Part shown: piece after piece, positions 7,743 through 14,959 of the stretch
Numbering within the stretch: the first letter of the stretch is position 1
Layout: every line of letters begins with the position of its first letter
NCBI GenBank assembly: GCA_934630705.1
Contig: CAKTWP010000027.1
Location: 1-27,800 of the forward strand
DNA length: 27,800 bases
From: an uncultured Clostridia bacterium
GTDB lineage: Bacteria; Bacillota; Clostridia; Christensenellales; Aristaeellaceae
Reading direction: 5' to 3'
Translations under genes and position numbers: made by a program
Notes under the pieces: model-generated
The model's input: only the letters and a program-made list of their open reading frames with translations
Databases searched by the model: none
Told to the model about the DNA's origin: nothing

Positions 7743-8963
7743 TCAGTCCAGAGACGTGAAATAGCGCCGCCGCAATTGCTCCGTGGCGCCCCGGGCCGCC
7801 AGCTGGGGCAGGGAACGCCGGTCATAGGCGATGGCGAAGCATGCCTGCTGGGGATAATAGCGAAACTCCTGCAGCTCGGCCTTGAGCCGCCGGTCAAAGG
7901 CCTCATCGGCCCAGGCAAAATCCCCCTGAAACACCACCATTTCCTGATTATACGCCAGCGACAGATTATGCAGCGCTACGGCAAAGCAATGGGCCAGATA
8001 TTCCACCGTCTCCCGGGCCAGCGTATCCCCTTGCCGGGACGCTTCAAAAAGCTGCGGAAAGGTAAGGGGCGCGGGCAGGCCCAAATCGGGGCGGCCCGCC
8101 TTTTCCAGCCGCGCGCGCACCTGCGCCATGCTGACCAGACTTTCCAGGCAGCCCCGCTTGCCGCAGCCGCACAGTACCGGCCCGTCATCCGCAATCAGCA
8201 TATGCCCGATCTCGCCAATCAGCGAATCCCGGCCGTTAAGCACATGGGCCCGCTCCAGCATACAGGCGGATACGCCCCAGGTGGTAAACAGGGTGAGCAT
8301 CCGCCGGTCGGCGTATTCCGGCCGGTCCAGCAGCTCCGCCCTGCCTGCGGCCTTGCCCGCATTATCCACGAAATACTCCGTTTCTTCCCCGAAAATGGGC
8401 CGCAGATAGGCTTCCAGCGCCACATCCTTGCCCCATCCGGGGGCCTGGGAATTATAGCGCAGCAGCCGGGCGTCGTAATCCACGGTACCGGGCACAGTCA
8501 GCGCCACGCCGTACAGCTCCCCAACGCTCACTCCATGCCGGGTCAGGCAGGCCTCCGCCGCCGTCCGCAGCGATGAAAACGCCCCGCCCAAATCGTTATC
8601 CAACGGCTGCTTCAGGCTTTCCATCCACAGCGTATCCCCGATCAGCCCGCTCAGGGCCAATGTAGTTTCTCCCGGCCATAAATCAATGGACAGAATCTTG
8701 CGCTCATCGGCAAACTGAAACAGCTCCGGCTTTTTCCCGCCCACGCTGGTGGTGCTGCCCAGACCCAGGGATTTCACGACCCCCCGGTCGCAGTATTCCT
8801 GCAGGGCGCGCATCACAGTGGGACGGCTGATGCCGGTCTGCTCGTGTATATCCGCCGCGGTCACCATCTGGCCGGATCGAAGCGCCCGGATGATCTTCTG
8901 CCGGTTTGCCCGCTTGATGTCCGCCGGCATGGCGATTTGCTCATGGGTTAAGGACGCGTTCAT
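7743..8963 (-). CDS. ROK-family transcriptional repressor (XylR/NagC type)
   Basis: Sugar-responsive DNA-binding regulator of 406 aa. The N-terminal winged helix-turn-helix (about 15-65) includes ADIKRANRQKIIRAL and a recognition region ISRPTVMRALQEY. The ROK sugar-binding half follows, with GEIGH (Glu251, His254) and the ROK zinc motif CGCGKRGC (Cys265, 267, 272). The ATP phosphate loop is degenerate (IDLWPGET rather than DxGGT), which fits a regulator and not a sugar kinase. The ATG at 8963 has GGGAG about 12 nt upstream; the later Met12 has no ribosome site. It is divergent from the isomerase at 9262, whose leader holds an inverted repeat suited to be its operator. The effector may be xylose or a related pentose, by context only. 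Confidence 0.9.
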   Translation of the reverse strand: MNASLTHEQIAMPADIKRANRQKIIRALRSGQMVTAADIHEQTGISRPTVMRALQEYCDRGVVKSLGLGSTTSVGGKKPELFQFADERKILSIDLWPGETTLALSGLIGDTLWMESLKQPLDNDLGGAFSSLRTAAEACLTRHGVSVGELYGVALTVPGTVDYDARLLRYNSQAPGWGKDVALEAYLRPIFGEETEYFVDNAGKAAGRAELLDRPEYADRRMLTLFTTWGVSACMLERAHVLNGRDSLIGEIGHMLIADDGPVLCGCGKRGCLESLVSMAQVRARLEKAGRPDLGLPAPLTFPQLFEASRQGDTLARETVEYLAHCFAVALHNLSLAYNQEMVVFQGDFAWADEAFDRRLKAELQEFRYYPQQACFAIAYDRRSLPQLAARGATEQLRRRYFTSLD

Positions 8964-9068
8964 TCTGCGTTGCTCTCCCTTCCGGCTTGCCTTGGCGGCT
9001 CTTGCCCGTTTCCAAAAGCGCGCGTTCGCGTCCGGTCTGTCCCGGCCCCCGCCGCGCCTGCTCTTTTT

Positions 9069-9096
9069 ATCATAGCGGGATTCTCCGTTTTGTCAA
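9069..9096 (-). promoter_or_regulatory. sigma-A promoter of the ROK repressor
   Basis: Minus-strand TTGACA (9096-9091), 16-nt spacer, TATGAT (9074-9069). This gives a leader of about 100 nt before the ATG at 8963. Confidence 0.75.
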
Positions 9097-9149
9097 GCCC
9101 GGATGACGGGCCATCGGGCCTGCGCCCCGGGAAAAATGGCAAAAACCTA

Positions 9150-9178
9150 TTGACAAGGCCCCAGAAAAGCCGTATCAT
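9150..9178 (+). promoter_or_regulatory. sigma-A promoter of the FucI-like isomerase
   Basis: TTGACA (9150-9155), exactly 17 nt, TATCAT (9173-9178). Transcription should start near 9185, just at the inverted repeat. Confidence 0.82.
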
Positions 9179-9185
9179 AAATCAG

Positions 9186-9208
9186 GTTATGAAATATATT
9201 TTCAGAAC
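9186..9208. promoter_or_regulatory. candidate ROK operator, 23-bp inverted repeat
   Basis: Two arms of the form GTTNTGAAA face each other across 5 bp (TATAT): GTTATGAAA (9186-9194) and TTTCAGAAC (9200-9208). The repeat starts 8 bp after the -10 and covers the expected start site, where a bound repressor would block transcription. Assignment to the divergent ROK protein is inferred. Confidence 0.55.
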
Positions 9209-9217
9209 TTCCAACTG

Positions 9218-9231
9218 CAAAAGCGTTTTCA
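9218..9231 (+). promoter_or_regulatory. possible catabolite-response element (cre)
   Basis: CAAAAGCGTTTTCA agrees with the CcpA consensus TGAAARCGYTTTCA at all but the first two positions. It lies about 35 nt downstream of the predicted start, where CcpA can act as a roadblock. Confidence 0.35.
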
Positions 9232-9261
9232 GCAACGATCAGAAAAGGAGCGTATGATTTT

Positions 9262-10740
9262 ATGATGCAGAACATTCCGCAGGTGAAGCTGGGCATCATT
9301 GCCGTAAGCCGCGATTGCTTCCCCATCCAGCTGAGCGAAAGCCGCCGGGCCGCCATTGCCAAGGCCTATGGCGAGGGGCTGTATGAATGCCCCGTCACGG
9401 TGGAAAATGAGCAGGACATGCTCCGGGCCGTTGCCGATGTGCAGGCTCAGGGCTGCAACGCCCTGACAGTGTTTCTGGGCAACTTCGGCCCCGAAACCCC
9501 CGAAACCCTCATTGCAAAGCATTTTGCGGGCCCGTGCATGTTCGTGGCGGCGGCGGAAGGCGACGGCGATATGATCAACGGCCGGGGCGATGCGTATTGC
9601 GGCATGCTGAACTGCTCCTATAACCTGGGCATGCGTCATCTGACGGGCTATATCCCCGAATACCCCATCGGCACGGCCGAGGAGCTGGCCCAGAAGATCC
9701 GGGAATTTGCGCCCATCGCTCGGGCGATTCTTGGCGTAAAGAACCTCAAGATCATCACCTTCGGCCCCCGGCCCCAGGATTTCTTCGCCTGCAATGCGCC
9801 CATCAAGGGGCTGTATGAGCTGGGCGTGGAAATCGAGGAAAACAGCGAGCTGGATCTGCTGGTGAGCTATCAGGCCCATGCGGGCGATCCGCGCATCCCC
9901 GCCGTATGCGAGGACATGGCCCGGGAAATGGGCGAAGGGCGCTATTATCCCGAGCTCAGCGCCCGGATGGCGCAGTTTGAGCTGACGCTGCTGGACTGGG
10001 CGGAAGCCCATAAGGGCGCGCGGCAGTATGTGGCCTTCGCCAATAAATGCTGGCCCGCCTTCCCCAGCCAGTTCGGCTTTGAGCCCTGCTATGTGAACAG
10101 CCGCCTGGCTGCCCGGGGCATCCCGGTGGCCTGCGAGGTGGATATTTACGGCGCGCTGAGCGAATACGTCGGCGCATGCGTTTCCGGCGGCGCGGTCACG
10201 CTGCTGGATATCAACAACACCGTACCTGCCTATATTTATGATGAAGACATCCGCGGCAAGTTCGATTATGCGCTGACGGACACCTTCATGGGCTTCCACT
10301 GCGGAAACACCCCGGAATGCCATCTGTGCGAAAGCCGGGCCGTGAAATATCAGCTGATTCAGCATCGCCTGCTGGAGCCTGCCGGCAGCGAGCCGGATTT
10401 CACCCGCGGCACGCTGGAAGGGGACATTGCCGCCGGCCCCATCACCTTCTATCGTCTCCAGTGCGACAGCGAGGGGCGTCTGCGCTCCTATATTGCCCAG
10501 GGCGAGGTGCTGCCCGTGGCCACCCGCTCCTTCGGCGGCATCGGCGTGTTCGCCATCCCGGAAATGGGCCGGTTCTATCGCCATGTGCTGGTGCAGAAGC
10601 ATTATCCCCATCACGGCGCGGTAGCCTTCGGCCATTGCGGCAAGGCGTTGTTTGAGGTGTTCAAGTTCCTGGGCGTGAAGGACATTGCCTATAACCAGCC
10701 CAAGGGGCTGCCCTATCCCACGGAGAATCCGTTCCATTGA
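9262..10740 (+). CDS. L-fucose/L-arabinose isomerase-like sugar isomerase
   Basis: Predicted ketol isomerase of the FucI/AraA fold, 492 aa, cytoplasmic. The N-terminal Rossmann-like half contains VTVENEQDML and NALTVFLGNFGPETP. The C-terminal half holds candidate metal ligands Glu292 (CEVDIYGALSEY), Asp316 (LLDINNT), His346 (FHCGN) and His458 (FGHCGKALFE). This layout resembles the fucose-isomerase-like C-terminal family and not classical AraA or XylA. The start at 9262 lies 11 nt after AAAAGGAG; ATG 9265 is possible. An out-of-frame ATG at 9254 reads only four codons and overlaps the start. It is divergent from a ROK repressor. The substrate is unproven: xylose is attractive because xylulokinase and a beta-xylosidase are near and no xylA is seen, but fucose, arabinose or another sugar is equally allowed. 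Confidence 0.8.
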   Translation: MMQNIPQVKLGIIAVSRDCFPIQLSESRRAAIAKAYGEGLYECPVTVENEQDMLRAVADVQAQGCNALTVFLGNFGPETPETLIAKHFAGPCMFVAAAEGDGDMINGRGDAYCGMLNCSYNLGMRHLTGYIPEYPIGTAEELAQKIREFAPIARAILGVKNLKIITFGPRPQDFFACNAPIKGLYELGVEIEENSELDLLVSYQAHAGDPRIPAVCEDMAREMGEGRYYPELSARMAQFELTLLDWAEAHKGARQYVAFANKCWPAFPSQFGFEPCYVNSRLAARGIPVACEVDIYGALSEYVGACVSGGAVTLLDINNTVPAYIYDEDIRGKFDYALTDTFMGFHCGNTPECHLCESRAVKYQLIQHRLLEPAGSEPDFTRGTLEGDIAAGPITFYRLQCDSEGRLRSYIAQGEVLPVATRSFGGIGVFAIPEMGRFYRHVLVQKHYPHHGAVAFGHCGKALFEVFKFLGVKDIAYNQPKGLPYPTENPFH

Positions 10741-10792
10741 CGTAAAGCCCGCAGCGATTTGCGGATGACCGCCGGTTTTCGGCCCAATTGTT

Positions 10793-10853
10793 ATGCGCCC
10801 CAGATGGAAGCAGGAACGTTTTCGCGTTCTTCTCCATGCAGGGGCGCATTTTC
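10793..10853 (+). terminator. long hairpin terminator after the isomerase (repeat copy A)
   Basis: ATGCGCCCC (10793-10801) pairs with GGGGCGCAT (10841-10849). Inside, ATGG/CCAT (10804-10807/10834-10837) and GGAACG/CGTTCT (10813-10818/10825-10830) pair further. TTTTC follows. The sequence resembles the hairpin at 12297-12356. Confidence 0.7.
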
Positions 10854-10923
10854 AATATTATCCGGCTCTTTTTGATTTTAACGGCTTCTTCGGTAATTTT
10901 CCTGCATTCTCTTATTGGCGTTC

Positions 10924-11700
10924 TTAACCCGACACACTTTCCAGCCGGGCAATCTGCCGGGAAAGCTGCTGGCAGAATTCCGGCAGCTGTCCGGGCCGTT
11001 CCTGGGCAGGCGCGCCCAGAAAATCCTTGCATATGCTCAGCATATCCCGGGCCGCCAGCTGCACATCCTCCAGCTGCAGCATCAGCAGATCTCGCTGCAC
11101 CTTCAGCCGATCGCTTGCCGGCGCATCGCCCTGCTTCGCCCGGCGGGCCAGCGCTTCCAGGCTGCACAGAATCGCGTCCACATCCGGGTCCGCCGCAGCC
11201 TCCAGCCGTGCTTTCGCGTTCTGCGCCATGGCAGACCGTTTATCCGCCGCCAATGGATCCGCCCAGGGCAGATTTTCTGCCGCCAGCTCCTGGCACACCT
11301 GCGCAATCATTTCGGGATGCTTGCGCAGAATCGCGCGGTATTTATTCTGATATCGCAGCATCATTGCCCGATCGCCGCCGGCCATGGCCGTCACGCAGGC
11401 GCGGACGGACTGTCCTTCGCCCTTGGCCTGCAGCACGCTTCGCAGCAGAGCGTGCACCTGCTCATCGGTAAACGTCTCAAAAGGCGCGGCCCGGCGGATG
11501 GATGCGTCTCCCTGGCCCCGAAGCTGCATATAATAGTAATTGCGCACGCTGTTGGGCTTGCGGCCCAGGGCCTGGCCCATCCGCTCAAACACCCCGCGCA
11601 GGGGCGCTCCGCTTTCGGCGGCGGCACGTATTTCCTGCCAGAGCAGCTCTGTTTCCTCCGGGCTCCAGCCGTTTCGCATCAATGGCATGGTCTGTTCCAT
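10924..11700 (-). CDS. Myb/RsfA-like DNA-binding protein
   Basis: 258-aa putative regulator. Residues about 11-60 form a Myb/SANT-like domain: GWSPEETELLWQEI, then a long second helix region and LGRKPNSVRNYYYMQL. This is the pattern of the RsfA-type prespore regulators of Bacillus and of uncharacterised clostridial relatives. The rest (about 75-258) is helical and charged, with a probable coiled-coil-like C-terminal part (QRDLLMLQLEDVQLAARDML). The ATG at 11700 has AAGGGAG 8 nt upstream. It is convergent with the isomerase and divergent from the winged-helix gene at 11880. A sporulation role is only suggested by the domain; target genes are unknown. Confidence 0.7.
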   Translation of the reverse strand: MEQTMPLMRNGWSPEETELLWQEIRAAAESGAPLRGVFERMGQALGRKPNSVRNYYYMQLRGQGDASIRRAAPFETFTDEQVHALLRSVLQAKGEGQSVRACVTAMAGGDRAMMLRYQNKYRAILRKHPEMIAQVCQELAAENLPWADPLAADKRSAMAQNAKARLEAAADPDVDAILCSLEALARRAKQGDAPASDRLKVQRDLLMLQLEDVQLAARDMLSICKDFLGAPAQERPGQLPEFCQQLSRQIARLESVSG

Positions 11701-11879
11701 GGTTCATGCTCCCTTCCCCTCGCCTGTTTTCTTTCATAGTATGCGCCTCTCCCCTTGAGAATATGCACGCGATGCGGCATACAGCCTCAAAAAAAGTATT
11801 TCTTTTCATTTACAAAATTTTTGCCCGAATGGAACAAAACGCGTTTTTTGATCGTCTATATAGATGAGGTGACGAAAGA

Positions 11880-12203
11880 ATGAGCACAATGCTTTCGATT
11901 TATCCCAAGGAAGACAACCCAGCGCTGCTGGCGATTGACGAGGAAGAAAAGGTTGTTTATGTGGACGGCAAGCCCTGCGCATTAACCCAGCAAGAATTTT
12001 CGCTGCTTCAGGAATTGGCCCAGAATATCGACCGGGCCATGAGCCGGGAGGAGCTTTTGCGGGACGCCTGGGGCTATGCCTCCCCCGGCGATACCCGTAC
12101 CGTGGATGTGCACGTGCAGCGCCTGCGCAAAAAGCTGGGCTTTTCCTGTATTGAGACCGTCTATCGCCATGGTTATAAGCTCCGGGCCCAAGAGGTGTAT
12201 TAA
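11880..12203 (+). CDS. stand-alone OmpR/PhoB-type winged-helix DNA-binding protein
   Basis: 107-aa protein made almost only of a Trans_reg_C winged helix. KPCALTQQEFSLLQELAQN (31-49) is the first helix pair, SREELLRDAWGY (56-67) precedes the transactivation loop, TVDVHVQRLRKKLG (74-87) is the recognition helix and TVYRHGYKL (93-101) the wing hairpin. Response regulators of this class normally have a receiver domain of about 120 aa in front; here only about 30 residues precede the domain, and no receiver or histidine kinase gene lies nearby. GAGGTGA lies upstream of the ATG. It could be controlled by amount or by a partner; phosphorylation is not possible in the usual way. It is divergent from the Myb-like gene. 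Confidence 0.85.
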   Translation: MSTMLSIYPKEDNPALLAIDEEEKVVYVDGKPCALTQQEFSLLQELAQNIDRAMSREELLRDAWGYASPGDTRTVDVHVQRLRKKLGFSCIETVYRHGYKLRAQEVY

Positions 12204-12296
12204 CCCGTTTGAGGGATACGCCCATCCTTTACGCCCCATTTTTTCCTCTGTCTGAATGCACGTCGGGCAATGAAACATTTTTCTTACAATCCGCAT

Positions 12297-12356
12297 TGCG
12301 CCCCAGATGGCGGAAGAGGAACGGTTTATCGTTTCTTCTTCGATCTGGGGCGCATT
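12297..12356 (+). repeat. hairpin repeat copy B
   Basis: A perfect 12-bp stem, TGCGCCCCAGAT (12297-12308) against ATCTGGGGCGCA (12343-12354), with an inner imperfect GAAGAGGAACG / CGTTTCTTCTTC stem. It shares TGCGCCCCAGATGG, AGGAACG, TTCTTC and GGGGCGCATT in the same order with the hairpin at 10793-10850. It may terminate the 11880 gene, though only TTGTTG follows. Confidence 0.6.
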
Positions 12357-12406
12357 GTTGATAATGTAACGCGGTTTCTATCCCCATGGCTTTCTTGTGC
12401 GGACGC

Positions 12407-12458
12407 GGGAGGGGGCATTTGACGCAAAAAGCCGCCTCCCTTAATATTATCTTTTTTT
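12407..12458 (+). terminator. terminator-like hairpin before fba
   Basis: GGGAGGGGGC (12407-12416) pairs with GCCGCCTCCC (12431-12440) with one mismatch; a T-rich tract ending in seven T follows (to 12458). Confidence 0.5.
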
Positions 12459-12469
12459 GCAGCGCGGGC

Positions 12470-12498
12470 TGGTCAAAACAGGAAATATCGTGTATAAT
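12470..12498 (+). promoter_or_regulatory. fba promoter
   Basis: TGGTCA (12470-12475), 17-nt spacer, perfect TATAAT (12493-12498), 33 nt before the ATG. Confidence 0.7.
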
Positions 12499-12531
12499 AA
12501 GTTGGACTGTATTCTAAGGAGGATGAGATTT

Positions 12532-13497
12532 ATGCCACTTGTTACCTCTACTGAAATGTTCAAAAAGGCTTATGAGGGCGGCTACGCCATCGGCGCGTTC
12601 AATGTGAACAACATGGAAATCGTGCAGGGCATCACGGAAGCGGCCAAGATGGAAAACGCGCCTGTGATTCTGCAGGTGAGCAAGGGTGCCCGGAAGTATG
12701 CCAATCATACGTATCTGGTGAAGCTGGTGGAAGCCGCTATCGCGGAAACCGATCTGCCCATCGTGCTGCATCTGGATCATGGCCCCGATTTTGAAACCTG
12801 CAAGAGCTGCATCGACGGCGGCTTCACCTCCGTAATGATCGACGGCAGCCATCTGCCCTTTGAAGAAAACATCGCGCTGACCAAGAAGGTCGTGGAATAC
12901 GCTCATGATCATGGCGTGGTGGTGGAAGGCGAGCTGGGCCGTCTGGCCGGCGTGGAGGACGATGTGAAGGTGTCCGCCGCCGATTCCAGCTATACCCGCC
13001 CTGACGAGGTGGAGGAATTCGCCACCCGCACCGGCTGCGACTCTCTGGCCATCGCCATCGGCACCAGCCACGGCGCGTATAAGTTCACCGCCGCGCAGTG
13101 CACCCGCAACGCCGAAGGCATTCTGGTGCCCCCGCCCCTGCGCTTCGACATTCTGGAAGAGGTCTCCAAGCGTCTGCCCGGCTTCCCCATCGTGCTCCAT
13201 GGCGCGTCCTCCGTGCCCCAGCAGTTTGTGAAGATCATCAACGAAAATGGCGGCCAGCTGCCTGATGCCGTGGGCATCCCCGAAGAGCAGCTGCGCAAGG
13301 CGGCCACCATGGCTGTGTGCAAGATCAATATCGACAGCGACCTGCGTCTGGCCTTCACCGCCATGATCCGCAAGCACTTCGCGGAGCATCCCGATCATTT
13401 CGATCCCCGTCAGTATCTCACCGATGCCCGTGATGCGCTGCGCGATATGGTGCGTCATAAGCTGGTGGACGTTCTGGGCTGCAACGGCAAGGCCTGA
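12532..13497 (+). CDS. fba: class II fructose-bisphosphate aldolase
   Basis: Zinc-dependent cleavage of fructose 1,6-bisphosphate to DHAP and glyceraldehyde 3-phosphate, central glycolysis, cytoplasmic. 321 aa, in the normal range. GAFNVNNMEIVQG (21-33) is the family start. LHLDHGPDFETC holds catalytic Asp82 and zinc ligand His83. VEGELGRLAG (131-140) is the conserved Glu region. GTSHGAYK holds zinc ligand His180 and LHGASSVP holds His223. NIDSDLRLAF near the C-terminus is the phosphate-binding strand. ATG 12532 follows AAGGAGG by 8 nt; an in-frame start 75 nt upstream falls ahead of the promoter -10 and is not used. It is monocistronic with its own promoter and terminator. Tagatose-bisphosphate specificity cannot be fully excluded. 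Confidence 0.95.
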   Translation: MPLVTSTEMFKKAYEGGYAIGAFNVNNMEIVQGITEAAKMENAPVILQVSKGARKYANHTYLVKLVEAAIAETDLPIVLHLDHGPDFETCKSCIDGGFTSVMIDGSHLPFEENIALTKKVVEYAHDHGVVVEGELGRLAGVEDDVKVSAADSSYTRPDEVEEFATRTGCDSLAIAIGTSHGAYKFTAAQCTRNAEGILVPPPLRFDILEEVSKRLPGFPIVLHGASSVPQQFVKIINENGGQLPDAVGIPEEQLRKAATMAVCKINIDSDLRLAFTAMIRKHFAEHPDHFDPRQYLTDARDALRDMVRHKLVDVLGCNGKA

Positions 13498-13521
13498 GCC
13501 TGTCTTTTCGGTACATACATC

Positions 13522-13560
13522 AACCGCCGCAGGAGCTTGCGCTGCTGCGGCGGTTCTTGT
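13522..13560 (+). terminator. fba terminator
   Basis: Perfect 11-bp stem AACCGCCGCAG (13522-13532) / CTGCGGCGGTT (13545-13555), followed by CTTGTGTTTT. Confidence 0.8.
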
Positions 13561-13756
13561 GTTTTGGGCCGGTCTGTGATAAGGCGGCTTGTCCATCGGA
13601 ATTCGCGGAGGTGACAGGCCGTATCCGGAAAGTATCTGATCGTTTACGAATATGACTGTCATCTGGCCATGCCTGTCATCCGGGCACGAATCAGAGCGGC
13701 TTCCTGCAAATGGGCGGTTCGCTTTTCATTACCGCCTTGCCGCATCCGGCAGGTAA

Positions 13757-13798
13757 ACGCAAAACGGCGGGGCAAGCATACCTCGCCGTCTTTTGCGT
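13757..13798 (-). terminator. terminator-like hairpin after the CD1247-like gene
   Basis: ACGCAAAA plus CGGCG (13757-13769) pairs with CGCCG, a 2-nt bulge and TTTTGCGT (13784-13798). It lies 13 nt beyond the stop of the minus-strand gene. The T run is inside the stem, so strength is uncertain. Confidence 0.55.
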
Positions 13799-13810
13799 TA
13801 AGGGCAGGAA

Positions 13811-14251
13811 TTATTCCTCGTCGGGGGTTTCGGGGAACAGGGGCTGATGGCAGTTGGGGCAGAGATAGTCCTCATCGAAGTCGAAGTTGTCCGCTTCGAA
13901 GGTCATTTCCTCGCCGCAATGGGGGCAGGTATACTCCACCAGGTTATCGCTGTCCTCATCCTCGTCATCATCGTCATCCTGATGGCACTGGCCGCAGCAG
14001 GCGCAATCGCCTTCTTCGTCCTCATCATCGCCATAGACCAGGTCTTCCATATCGCTCAGATCGCTGTCGATAGATTCCACGTATTCGTCCAGCTCATCGT
14101 GATCCTTGCGCAACGCGTCCATCTCCTGGGCCATATCGTCCAGCAGCTCCAGCATCTTTTCGATCAGCTTGCCTTCGTTCTTTTCGGTATCCAGCTTCAG
14201 GCCTTCGGCCAGGCCCTTGATATAAGAAACACGGTCCGTCAAATTGCTCAT
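13811..14251 (-). CDS. CD1247-type acidic zinc-binding protein
   Basis: 146 aa of the clostridial family known from a conserved N-terminal CD1247-type domain; exact role unknown. Residues 1-75 form a helical, probably coiled-coil segment (LTDRVSYIKGLAEGLKL, then ELLDDMAQEMDALRKDHDEL). Next come a Cys cluster CACCGQCH (83-90), a run of Asp/Glu (91-102), and a C-terminal zinc ribbon with CPHC (109-112) and CPNC (131-134). The ATG at 14251 has AAGGAG upstream. It lies 102 nt downstream of efp on the same strand, after the hairpin at 14317-14346, so it may be expressed by partial read-through or on its own. The pepP-efp-CD1247 order suggests a link to translation or protein quality, which is inference. 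Confidence 0.78.
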   Translation of the reverse strand: MSNLTDRVSYIKGLAEGLKLDTEKNEGKLIEKMLELLDDMAQEMDALRKDHDELDEYVESIDSDLSDMEDLVYGDDEDEEGDCACCGQCHQDDDDDEDEDSDNLVEYTCPHCGEEMTFEADNFDFDEDYLCPNCHQPLFPETPDEE

Positions 14252-14316
14252 TTTTTCACATCTCCTTTCGTCAGGAAGGGGGCTCTTCGCCGCCGGGCAG
14301 ACATTGCCCCCAATAA

Positions 14317-14346
14317 GGATAAAAGGCCTCAGGCGGCCTTTTATCC
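14317..14346 (-). terminator. hairpin between efp and the CD1247-like gene
   Basis: Perfect 12-bp stem GGATAAAAGGCC (14317-14328) / GGCCTTTTATCC (14335-14346), 6-nt loop. On the minus strand TTATT follows. It is positioned 7 nt after the efp stop and would end or dampen the efp transcript. Confidence 0.7.
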
Positions 14347-14353
14347 ATGGGCA

Positions 14354-14911
14354 TTACGCGCGGCTCAGATATTCACCGGTGCGGGTATCGATCTTGATCA
14401 CATCGCCGATGTTGATGAACAGCGGCACCTGCAGCTCGTAGCCGGTTTCGGTGGTGGCGGGCTTGAAGTTATTGGTAGCGGTATCGCCCTTGAAGCCGGG
14501 CTCGGTCTTGGTGATCTCCAGATCCACGAAGTTGGGCGCTTCCACGGAGAAGGCCTGGCCCTTGAAGTAGCGGATGGTCACGTTCATGTTTTCCTTCACA
14601 AACTTGATGGCGTCTTCCACGGCGTCCTTGCCCAGCGGCATCTGCTCGAAGGTTTCGGGGTCCATGAAGTAATACAGATCGCCATCGTTGTAGAGATACT
14701 GCATTTCCTTGGTTTCGATGATGGCCCGGGGCATTTTATCGGTAGGGTTGAAGGTGCGCTCCACCACCGCGCCGGTCATCACGTTCTTAATCTTGGTGCG
14801 CACAAAGGCAGCGCCCTTGCCGGGCTTCACATGCTGGAAGTCAACGATGTTCCACACGCCGCCGTCCCATTCGATGGTAATGCCCTTTTTGAAATCGCCC
14901 GCAGTAATCAT
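14354..14911 (-). CDS. efp: translation elongation factor P
   Basis: Binds the ribosome between P and E sites and relieves stalling at polyproline. 185 aa, standard length. The three beta-barrel domains are present: N-terminal KOW-like (MITAGDFKKGITIEWDGGVW), central OB (KMPRAIIETKEMQYLYNDGD) and C-terminal (GDTATNNFKPATTETGYELQVP, ending GDVIKIDTRTGEYLSR). The tip loop KPGKGAAF places Lys32 where EF-P is modified in many bacteria; no EpmA, EpmB or YmfI gene is visible here. The ATG at 14911 has GAGGAG 6 nt upstream. It begins 48 nt after the M24 peptidase, a common pairing in Bacillota. Confidence 0.96.
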   Translation of the reverse strand: MITAGDFKKGITIEWDGGVWNIVDFQHVKPGKGAAFVRTKIKNVMTGAVVERTFNPTDKMPRAIIETKEMQYLYNDGDLYYFMDPETFEQMPLGKDAVEDAIKFVKENMNVTIRYFKGQAFSVEAPNFVDLEITKTEPGFKGDTATNNFKPATTETGYELQVPLFINIGDVIKIDTRTGEYLSRA

Positions 14912-14959
14912 GGTTTACTCCTCCAATTTTGATGGTATATGGGTTGCATAAGGGGCCGA

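Larger units (their letters stand above)
8964..9261. other. divergent regulatory region, ROK repressor / isomerase
   Basis: The 298-bp gap holds two good back-to-back promoters (minus 9069-9096, plus 9150-9178), a 23-bp inverted repeat (9186-9208) and a cre-like sequence (9218-9231). The overlapping short reading frames do not look coding. Confidence 0.7.
12204..12531. other. 328-bp intergenic region upstream of fba
   Basis: No reading frame here looks coding. It contains the hairpin 12297-12354, a second terminator-like hairpin 12407-12458 and the fba promoter at 12470-12498. Confidence 0.6.
13498..13810. other. 313-bp convergent intergenic region
   Basis: Between fba and the CD1247-like gene. 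It holds the fba terminator (13522-13560) and a terminator-like hairpin at 13757-13798. The stretch 13561-13756 shows no feature I can support. Confidence 0.6.

Noticed and set aside
9254..9265. Four-codon reading frame overlapping the isomerase start
   Set aside because: Ribosome site is only 3 nt before its ATG and such a short frame arises easily by chance; no attenuator structure is seen.
9229..10737. 502-codon minus-strand frame opposite the isomerase
   Set aside because: Shadow of the real gene; composition is unnatural and the real strand has promoter, ribosome site and family motifs.
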